Both the position numbers and the translations under genes were made by a program. Positions 1 to 5,141 of a stretch of DNA of 5,745 nucleotides are shown here, piece by piece. The DNA is taken from assembly GCA_024278435.1 (NCBI GenBank), contig JAJRTD010000281.1, forward strand, positions 1 through 5,745, read 5' to 3'. The notes beneath the pieces were generated by a model. The model saw only the letters and a list, made by a program, of their open reading frames with translations. It did not search any database and had not been told where the DNA came from. Every line of letters begins with the position of its first letter. Position 1 is the stretch's first letter. This DNA is from Gammaproteobacteria bacterium. GTDB lineage: Bacteria > Pseudomonadota > Gammaproteobacteria > SZUA-229.

Positions 1-2
1 AG

Positions 3-113
3 GTGTATTCGCCGCATTTGCAGACCATGGGTGCGCAGCTGATTAAACGTGATGACTTTATCCGCCAGGTCAGGCAGCGGTCTGGGAAAAAACTACCGGC
101 GGGCATTCGCTGA
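3..113 (+). CDS. C-terminal tail of an unrecognised protein (partial, cut by left edge)
   Basis: An open frame runs from the left edge to a TGA at 111-113 and gives 36 residues. The visible peptide begins VYSPHLQTMG and ends SGKKLPAGIR. It is basic and looks like a soluble, partly helical C-terminus with the segment KRDDFIRQVRQ. It has no transmembrane segment or motif I can name. The other two plus frames stop earlier (42-44 and 44-46), so this is the longest frame entering from the left. It ends 112 nt before the threonine synthase start, and a promoter-like -10 box lies between, so the two genes need not be co-transcribed. No function is proposed. Chance read-through of a non-coding stretch is possible at this length. 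Confidence 0.4.
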   Translation: MYSPHLQTMGAQLIKRDDFIRQVRQRSGKKLPAGIR

Positions 114-183
114 CCACGCAAGCCAGATCGCTGTCACTCTCAGCAAGGGCATAAAAAGCAGGGAAGCCTGCGCCCGAATTCGC

Positions 184-189
184 TATAAT
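184..189 (+). promoter_or_regulatory. Candidate -10 box of the thrC promoter (TATAAT)
   Basis: A perfect TATAAT lies 36 nt before the thrC start codon, so transcription would begin near 195-197 with a leader of about 30 nt. No recognisable TTGACA-like -35 box sits at the right distance: the hexamer for a 17-nt spacer is GGGAAG. If real, the promoter would be weak at -35 or need an activator. A small hairpin (158-171) occupies the -35 region. Confidence 0.45.
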
Positions 190-225
190 CCGCTGATATT
201 TTATTACCAGTACTCCGGATTCAGC

Positions 226-1695
226 ATGAATTTTATCGAAACCCGTGGCAACGACGGCCAGCACCCTGAAAAAGTCAGCTTCTCTGAAGCCATTCTTGCT
301 CCTATTTCATCCTTTGGCGGCCTGTATTCCCCCGAGTCCCTGCCGGCGCTGGGCGAAGCTTTTCTGCAAAGCCATATCGATTCCAGCTACAAGACCCTGG
401 CTCGCGCGGTTTTAACTGCCTTTGAAATTGATATTGATAGCGACATCATTGATAAAGCCCTGGCCCTGTATGACAACTTCGATGACCCGAACAACCCGGT
501 ACCCGTGGTAAAGGTCAATGATGACCTTTATGTCAGCGAACTGTGGCACGGTCCGACCCGGGCGTTTAAGGACATGGCGCTGCAGCCCTTTGGCACCGTG
601 CTGTCATCCATCGCGCAAACCCGCAATGAAAACTACCTGATCCTGACCGCCACCTCCGGCGACACCGGTCCGGCAGCCCTGGAAACCTTCAAGAACAGGG
701 CCAATGTACGCGTAGCCTGCATGTACCCGGCAGGCGGCACCTCCGACGTGCAACGCCTGCAGATGGTCACCGAGGATGCCGAAAACCTGAAAGTTATCGG
801 CGTTAAGGGCGACTTCGATGACACCCAGAATGCATTAAAGCATTTGCTGGCATCAAAAGATTTCAAGCACGCGCTGCAACAGAAAAACATTCACCTGTCT
901 GCGGCCAACTCGGTTAACTTCGGCCGCATTATCTTTCAGATCATTTATCACATTCATTCCTACCTGGAGCTGTGCAGGCAGAATGAAATTTCGCCGGGCG
1001 AAAAAGTCTACCTTGATGTACCCAGCGGAAACTTCGGCAACGCCCTGGGCGGTTATTACGCCATGAAGATGGGCCTGCCGGTAGAAAAGATCATTATCGC
1101 CTCCAACAAAAACAATATACTCACCCAGCTGATCCACAGCGGTGCCTATGACATGAGAAACTCATCGGTGGTGGCCACAACCTCACCGGCCATGGATATC
1201 CTGAAGTCATCCAATATTGAACGCGTTCTGTTTGACCTGTTCGGTAGTGAGCGCACCAAAGCGCTGATGCTTCAGCTGGACAGTGAAAAATATTACCAGC
1301 TGACAGAAGCCGAGCTGGAGAAACTCCAGTCAATCTTCGCCGCCGATTACTGCGAGGATGACGAAGGCAAAAAGTATATCCGGGAAACCTTTGCCAAAGG
1401 CTATCTGATGGATCCGCATACCGCCACCTGCTTCAAGGCCTACGAAACCTGCCGCGACAAACCGCTGAAAACTATCGTCTATTCAACAGCGGAATGGACC
1501 AAGTTTTCACCGGTCATTGCCAATGCCCTGACTGGTGAAGTTGACACCCATGATATTGACGCTCTGAAAGCCATTGCCAAAGAAGCCGGTATCGAGATTC
1601 CTGCCATGATCAGCGCTCTTTTCGATAAAGAAATCGCTCAAAAATCGATCATTGAAAAAGAGGACATCGAAAAAGAGATTTTATCGTTTCTCTAA
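226..1695 (+). CDS. thrC: Threonine synthase (PLP-dependent, 489 aa)
   Basis: This cytosolic enzyme converts O-phospho-L-homoserine and water to L-threonine and phosphate, the last step of threonine synthesis. The N-terminus (MNFIETRGND) and the FGGLYSPESLP segment at about 30-40 are typical of the family. The PLP-binding lysine is K115 in WHGPTRAFKDMALQPFG (107-123). The SGDTG loop is at 144-148, SANSVNFGRI at 225-234, and the glycine-rich phosphate-cradle segment VPSGNFGNA at 265-273. All expected motifs are present and the length is normal for the longer members of the family. The ATG at 226 is chosen because the conserved N-terminus begins there. A weak GGA (217-219) lies 6 nt upstream. 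The frame stays open back to an ATG at 49, but those 59 residues look non-coding and contain a TATAAT. No homoserine dehydrogenase or homoserine kinase gene adjoins it. By eye the motif wording resembles Campylobacter/Helicobacter-type enzymes more than E. coli ThrC; this is an impression, not an alignment. Confidence 0.96.
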   Translation: MNFIETRGNDGQHPEKVSFSEAILAPISSFGGLYSPESLPALGEAFLQSHIDSSYKTLARAVLTAFEIDIDSDIIDKALALYDNFDDPNNPVPVVKVNDDLYVSELWHGPTRAFKDMALQPFGTVLSSIAQTRNENYLILTATSGDTGPAALETFKNRANVRVACMYPAGGTSDVQRLQMVTEDAENLKVIGVKGDFDDTQNALKHLLASKDFKHALQQKNIHLSAANSVNFGRIIFQIIYHIHSYLELCRQNEISPGEKVYLDVPSGNFGNALGGYYAMKMGLPVEKIIIASNKNNILTQLIHSGAYDMRNSSVVATTSPAMDILKSSNIERVLFDLFGSERTKALMLQLDSEKYYQLTEAELEKLQSIFAADYCEDDEGKKYIRETFAKGYLMDPHTATCFKAYETCRDKPLKTIVYSTAEWTKFSPVIANALTGEVDTHDIDALKAIAKEAGIEIPAMISALFDKEIAQKSIIEKEDIEKEILSFL

Positions 1696-1716
1696 CGCCA
1701 TAATACCTGCTTCAGA

Positions 1717-1751
1717 TACCGGTAATTAAACCACCGGTACCTCTCTTTTTT
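1717..1751 (+). terminator. Rho-independent-type terminator of thrC
   Basis: A perfect 7-bp stem TACCGGT (1717-1723) / ACCGGTA (1733-1739) encloses a 9-nt loop. It is followed by a pyrimidine tract ending in six T (1746-1751). It starts 21 nt after the thrC stop codon. The T-run is 6 nt from the stem base, slightly far, so efficiency may be moderate. Confidence 0.7.
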
Positions 1752-1764
1752 CTGACGACCATCC

Positions 1765-1789
1765 CCGGGCACATCATTGATGTGCCCGG
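1765..1789. repeat. Strong 12-bp palindromic hairpin
   Basis: The arms CCGGGCACATCA (1765-1776) and TGATGTGCCCGG (1778-1789) are perfect inverted copies around a single T. As RNA this gives an 11-bp stem with a 3-nt loop. No T-run follows directly on the plus strand, so it is not a canonical terminator. It may be a back-up terminator or RNA-stabilising hairpin after the thrC terminator, or one copy of a dispersed palindromic repeat. Confidence 0.6.
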
Positions 1790-1821
1790 CATTCCTTCCC
1801 TGAAAAAAACACCTGCTACGC

Positions 1822-1849
1822 CTTGAAATTCAGATTTTCATACTTATCT
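1822..1849 (+). promoter_or_regulatory. Candidate sigma32 (heat-shock) promoter of the small heat-shock gene
   Basis: CTTGAAA at 1822-1828 is an exact match to the E. coli RpoH -35 consensus. After a 13-nt spacer, ACTTATCT (1842-1849) matches the -10 consensus CCCCATNT weakly, mainly in its AT-T part. Transcription would begin near 1856, giving a leader of about 60 nt. TTGAAA could also serve sigma70 with the poor -10 TATCTA (1845-1850, 16-nt spacer). The downstream gene being a small heat-shock protein favours the RpoH reading. Confidence 0.5.
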
Positions 1850-1861
1850 ATTTTGTAGATA
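1845..1861. repeat. Short inverted repeat in the heat-shock promoter (TATCTA-N5-TAGATA)
   Basis: TATCTA (1845-1850) and TAGATA (1856-1861) are perfect inverted copies 5 nt apart. They cover the predicted -10/start region of the Hsp20 promoter, where a repressor operator could lie. It does not match CIRCE. It is AT-rich, so chance is a real possibility. Confidence 0.3.
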
Positions 1862-1902
1862 GCAACATAACGAAGTATTAAAAAATCCTGATTTGTATTT
1901 TC

Positions 1903-1910
1903 GGGGGTGA
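1903..1910 (+). promoter_or_regulatory. Strong ribosome binding site that sets the Hsp20 start
   Basis: GGGGGTGA closely matches the anti-Shine-Dalgarno complement and ends 5 nt before the ATG at 1916. The alternative in-frame GTG at 1907 lies inside this site, so the ATG is the better start. Confidence 0.75.
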
Positions 1911-1915
1911 ACAAG

Positions 1916-2773
1916 ATGACAGAAACCAATCAGAACAAATTAATGAAAGTTCTGCTCACACTGGTGCTTTTACTGATTGTCATTGTCGGTATACAGGCCT
2001 GGCATATGCAGGGTGTCAAGGAGCAGCTCAACACTATCCACGAGCACGGGCAAAAAACCGTCGCCACACATAACGACAACCAGGTAACCCGGGTTGATAC
2101 CGGCAAACCACAACCGTCATCTGAAAACAAAGACGACATCGTTGCAGCAATCGACAACACTGCCATCGCCGACCCGCTGCCCCAGGCACAAACACCGTCC
2201 GGCAGGCAGCAACCACCCGCCCGACAGCAATGGCAAAACCCGGGGCAGTACCGGGCTCCCGCATACCCGCAACCATACCCGCAACCATGGCAGCTGCCAC
2301 AAAATAACAGGCCGTCATTATTCGATGATGATTTCTTTAATACACCATACGATGCACAGAACTGGAACCCCTATGAAGAGATCCAGCGTATGCAACGTGA
2401 TATGGATCGTATATTCAATAATGCTTTCAACCGCTTTGATAACAGCCCCGACTTCCAGCACCTGTTCAGAGAAGGTGTGATAACACCCGAGATGGATGTA
2501 AAAGAGGATGACAGGCAGTACACGGTGATTGTTAATCTTCCCGGAACGGATAAAAACAATGTCTCGGTCAACCTTGACGGTCAGCAACTGACTATCAAGG
2601 GTGAGCAGAAATATGAACAGGAAGACAAGGACGCCATGGGCAATATCGTCTACCGGGAACGCCGCTCAGGCTCCTTCCAGCGCAGTATTACACTGCCGCA
2701 GCCGGTAAAACAAAGCGGCATGAAAACAGATATTAAGAATGGCGTGTTAACGATTACCATTCCAAAAGCGTAA
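1916..2773 (+). CDS. Membrane-anchored small heat-shock protein (Hsp20/alpha-crystallin domain, 285 aa)
   Basis: Small heat-shock proteins are ATP-independent holdases that bind unfolding clients. Domains in order: a polar N-terminus with K8 and K11; one hydrophobic helix at about 12-28 (LLTLVLLLIVIVGIQAW in part); a polar stretch; a Pro/Gln-rich linker at about 86-132 with a tandem YPQP; the amphipathic helix typical of the family (WNPYEEIQRMQRDMDRIF, 150-167); and an alpha-crystallin domain at about 191-284 ending in the hallmark NGVLTITIP (275-283). The protein is about twice the usual 140-170 residues. It ends two residues after that strand (KA), so the usual C-terminal extension with its I-x-I/V oligomer-contact motif is absent. 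It contains no cysteine. Lysines before the helix suggest N-in, with the chaperone domain in the periplasm. No convincing signal-peptidase site is visible, so it is probably a signal anchor. A heat-shock-type promoter precedes it, and it appears to be monocistronic. The domain call is sure; the topology is inferred. Confidence 0.93.
   Translation: MTETNQNKLMKVLLTLVLLLIVIVGIQAWHMQGVKEQLNTIHEHGQKTVATHNDNQVTRVDTGKPQPSSENKDDIVAAIDNTAIADPLPQAQTPSGRQQPPARQQWQNPGQYRAPAYPQPYPQPWQLPQNNRPSLFDDDFFNTPYDAQNWNPYEEIQRMQRDMDRIFNNAFNRFDNSPDFQHLFREGVITPEMDVKEDDRQYTVIVNLPGTDKNNVSVNLDGQQLTIKGEQKYEQEDKDAMGNIVYRERRSGSFQRSITLPQPVKQSGMKTDIKNGVLTITIPKA
2264..2287 (+). repeat. Two perfect 12-bp tandem units in the Hsp20 linker
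   Basis: TACCCGCAACCA occurs twice head to tail (2264-2275 and 2276-2287) and encodes YPQP-YPQP within the Pro/Gln-rich linker. The two copies are identical at every base, including third positions, which suggests a recent slippage duplication. Confidence 0.85.
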
Positions 2774-2794
2774 AGGCATTAGTCCACGAAGAAC

Positions 2795-2854
2795 GCAAAA
2801 AACGCTAAAAAAACCTGTTTTTTGCAGGTGCGAATTTATTCACACCTGAAAAAA
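2795..2854. terminator. Nested inverted repeats between convergent genes, probable two-way terminator
   Basis: Three overlapping structures fill the gap between Hsp20 and the ybhR-like gene. CAGGTG (2825-2830) / CACCTG (2843-2848) can extend inward through GAA/TTC and outward through T6 (2818-2823) / A6 (2849-2854) with one bulged G. ACCTG (2813-2817) / CAGGT (2825-2829), read on the minus strand, is followed by seven T (plus-strand A7, 2807-2813), a short but terminator-like arrangement for the transporter operon. GCAAAAAA (2795-2802) / TTTTTTGC (2818-2825) could form a weak AT stem for the plus-strand transcript. The structures are mutually exclusive. The minus-strand terminator is the better supported; termination of the Hsp20 transcript is less certain. 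Confidence 0.5.
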
Positions 2855-2864
2855 CACTGCCGGA

Positions 2865-4013
2865 TCAATACATACGGTGGCGGAACAGCCATCCGGCCAT
2901 TACCAGCGACACCATGGCAATCAACGCCATCGGCCAGTACTGGTGCCATAACAGCTCAAAACCGGCGCCTTCCATAAAGACAGCACGCACGATAACCAGG
3001 AAATAACGTAACGGATCGATAAAGGTTAACCACTGCACAACTTCCGGCATATTGGCTATCGGCGTGGCAAAGCCGGAGAGGATCACCGCCGGCACCAGGA
3101 ACAGAAAGGCGCCGAGTACCGCCTGCTGCTGGGTAATGCTGATGGCTGAAATCATCAGGCCGACACCCACCGCCGACAGCATAAATAAAAACAGGCCGAG
3201 GTACAGCGCGGCTATGCTGCCACGTAGCGGCAGCTCGAACCAGATCACCGCCAGCAGCATAATGGCACTGCCCTGTAACAGGCCGATTAACAACCCGGGA
3301 AGCGATTTGCCGATAAGTATATACACCGGTGACAGCGGGGTTACCAGTAACTGGTCAAACGTTCCCTGTTCACGCTCCCTCGCCACCGACAGGGCGGTAA
3401 CCACCAGTGCCACGACCAGGGTCAACAGGCCGATAATACCGGAAATAATAAACCAGCGGGAATGCAGGTTTTCGTTATACCAGGCACGCGAGGCAATGAC
3501 GGCCGGTGGCCCGCGGGCCTGTTTTGATTCACTCCACTGCCGGTTATATTCCATAATAATGTCACGCATATAATTCAACGCGATCATGGCGGTATTGGAA
3601 TTACGCCCGTCCAGCAGCAGCTGCACCGTTGCACTATTACCGCTGTTGAGGTCAGCGCTGAATTCACTGTTTATATGCAGTACCAGCAACACCTTCCTGT
3701 TATCAATCAGCGCGGCAATCTCGGATTCATGCTGGATACTGACCAGTGCATTGATATTCGGTGAACCGCTGATATGACTGACCAGCTCACGCGAAGCAAT
3801 CCCCCGGTCTTCGTTATAAATAGCAATACTTATATCGTTCAGGTCATAGGTAGCCGCGTAACCGAACACCAGTAACTGTGCGACCGGCGGCCCGATTAAA
3901 ATAAAGCGGCTGCTTTTATCTCGCAGCAATGCCAGGAATTCCTTTAGTGCCAGGGCAACTACCTGTGACCATACCAGGATAAACTGCTGCCTTGAATTTT
4001 TAATCCACTGCAT
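2865..4013 (-). CDS. ybhR: ABC-2 type exporter permease, YbhR-like (382 aa)
   Basis: This inner-membrane subunit of an ABC exporter should pair with the adjacent permease and be driven by the ATPase encoded upstream. One membrane helix lies at about 36-55, then a large extracytoplasmic domain to about 186. Five helices follow at about 187-210, 236-258, 265-291, 296-316 and 357-377. The ABC-2 hallmark AREREQGTFDQLL (211-223) lies after the second helix, and LSGF (312-315) is in the fifth. The segments LLLDGRNSNTA (132-142) and STQQQA-like ITQQQA (293-298) match E. coli YbhR as I recall it, and the length is similar. The start is supported by GGAG 6 nt before the ATG, embedded in the end of the preceding gene. 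It is the last gene of the operon, 3 nt after the YbhS-like gene. The substrate cannot be read from the sequence. Confidence 0.92.
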   Translation of the reverse strand: MQWIKNSRQQFILVWSQVVALALKEFLALLRDKSSRFILIGPPVAQLLVFGYAATYDLNDISIAIYNEDRGIASRELVSHISGSPNINALVSIQHESEIAALIDNRKVLLVLHINSEFSADLNSGNSATVQLLLDGRNSNTAMIALNYMRDIIMEYNRQWSESKQARGPPAVIASRAWYNENLHSRWFIISGIIGLLTLVVALVVTALSVAREREQGTFDQLLVTPLSPVYILIGKSLPGLLIGLLQGSAIMLLAVIWFELPLRGSIAALYLGLFLFMLSAVGVGLMISAISITQQQAVLGAFLFLVPAVILSGFATPIANMPEVVQWLTFIDPLRYFLVIVRAVFMEGAGFELLWHQYWPMALIAMVSLVMAGWLFRHRMY

Positions 4014-4016
4014 AAG

Positions 4017-5141
4017 CTACTCCAGGCGCTTGCGCGTTTTCTTTGCTACCAGCACGGAAAATACCGCCAGCAGAACAAACAATGCGCCGACATTCGCCAG
4101 GATCACCGGCCAGACATCACCGGCCAGGAACAGGGTCTGCAGTATCGCCACAAAATACCGCGCCGGCACAATGTGGGTAATAAGCTGAATGGCAGAAGGC
4201 ATGGAGTTAATATCAAAAATAAAACCGGAAAGGATAAATGCCGGCAGAAAACTGACAATAATCGCCACCTGCCCGGCGACAAACTGGTTCTTCGATACAA
4301 TGGAAATAAGCAGGCCAATGGCCAGACTGACCAGCATAAACAGCGCACCGGTCAGCAGCAGCAACCAGAATGAACCGGCAAACGGTACCTCAAAAATCAT
4401 AATGGACAAGGCCACGGTAACGATCAGGCTGGCCATGCCAAGGATAAAATAGGGAATCAGTTTACCGGCAATAAATTCGGCATTACGCAGAGATGTTACC
4501 ATCAGCGCCTCCATGGTGCCGCGATCCCACTCCCGGGCCACGACCATTGCCGTCAGCAGGGAACCGATCAGGGTCATAATAATCGCCACCAGCCCGGGCA
4601 CCAGAAAAAAGCGGCTACTGACAGCGGGATTAAACCAGACCCGGTGCTCCAGCTGAACCGGCAGTTCCAGTTTCACACCCTGCGCTGCGGAATACTGGTT
4701 GAGCCAGGCCAGCCAGGTGCCCTGAATATAACCCAGTGTCAGGTTGGCCTGGTTGGAGTCCACGCCATTAACCCGCACCGCAATAACCGCCTGTGTATTC
4801 GTTAGCAGGTGGCGGGCAAAATTACTTTTCAGCCAGACTATGCCCTGTATCCTGCCCTGCTCAAGCGCCCATTCCGCATCTTGTATGGATCGAAAGTAAC
4901 TCGGCGAAAAATAATCCGAATGTTCAAACGAACCACTCAGTGACTGTGTTGCCGCATCAGGCTGCTCAACAACAATGCCCACGGGAATATCTTTGGCATC
5001 CAGCGAAACACCGTAACCAAACAGGAAAAGTAAAACCACCGGCAGAATAAAAGCGATGGCGATACTGGAGGGATCACGCATGATCTGCAGGCTTTCTTTT
5101 CTCACCAGCCCGCTCAGGCGTTGTACGCTGTCAGCATCCAT
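4017..5141 (-). CDS. ybhS: ABC-2 type exporter permease, YbhS-like (374 aa)
   Basis: This is the other membrane half of the exporter. A cytoplasmic N-terminus (LVRKESLQIMRDPSS, 12-26) leads into a first helix at about 26-44. An extracytoplasmic domain follows to about 178, then five helices at about 179-202, 229-251, 257-283, 287-309 and 343-366. The ABC-2 hallmark AREWDRGTMEAL (202-213), LSGFIFDINSMP (304-315) and IVPARYF (324-330) match E. coli YbhS as I recall it, as does the KKTRKRLE tail. The length (374) is close to the E. coli protein. Its ATG overlaps the stop of the ATPase gene by one base (TGATG), which suggests translational coupling. It ends 3 nt before the YbhR-like gene. In E. 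coli YbhFSR has been reported as a drug efflux and cation transport system; whether that holds here is unknown. Confidence 0.92.
   Translation of the reverse strand: MDADSVQRLSGLVRKESLQIMRDPSSIAIAFILPVVLLFLFGYGVSLDAKDIPVGIVVEQPDAATQSLSGSFEHSDYFSPSYFRSIQDAEWALEQGRIQGIVWLKSNFARHLLTNTQAVIAVRVNGVDSNQANLTLGYIQGTWLAWLNQYSAAQGVKLELPVQLEHRVWFNPAVSSRFFLVPGLVAIIMTLIGSLLTAMVVAREWDRGTMEALMVTSLRNAEFIAGKLIPYFILGMASLIVTVALSIMIFEVPFAGSFWLLLLTGALFMLVSLAIGLLISIVSKNQFVAGQVAIIVSFLPAFILSGFIFDINSMPSAIQLITHIVPARYFVAILQTLFLAGDVWPVILANVGALFVLLAVFSVLVAKKTRKRLE

Noticed and set aside
49..225. N-terminal extension of threonine synthase from the in-frame ATG at 49 (59 extra residues)
   Set aside because: The conserved threonine synthase N-terminus begins at the ATG at 226. 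The extension resembles no part of the family, contains a TATAAT box, and overlaps the end of a more plausible upstream frame.
1907..1915. GTG at 1907 as the Hsp20 start
   Set aside because: It lies inside the GGGGGTGA ribosome binding site, which is ideally spaced for the ATG at 1916.
1916..2002. Cleavable signal peptide on Hsp20, making it a free periplasmic protein
   Set aside because: No clear A-x-A-type cleavage site follows the hydrophobic segment (the end reads VGIQAWHM), so an uncleaved signal anchor is more likely. Cleavage is not fully excluded.
2094..2480. 128-residue plus-strand frame inside the Hsp20 gene
   Set aside because: It is a shadow of the Hsp20 coding frame. Its odd His/Arg/Thr-rich composition comes from the Pro/Gln linker read out of frame, and it has no supporting ribosome site.
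3052..3573. 173-residue plus-strand frame opposite the YbhR-like permease
   Set aside because: It is antisense to a clear six-helix permease, has shadow-like composition (Ser/Arg/Asn-rich) and shows no recognisable domain.
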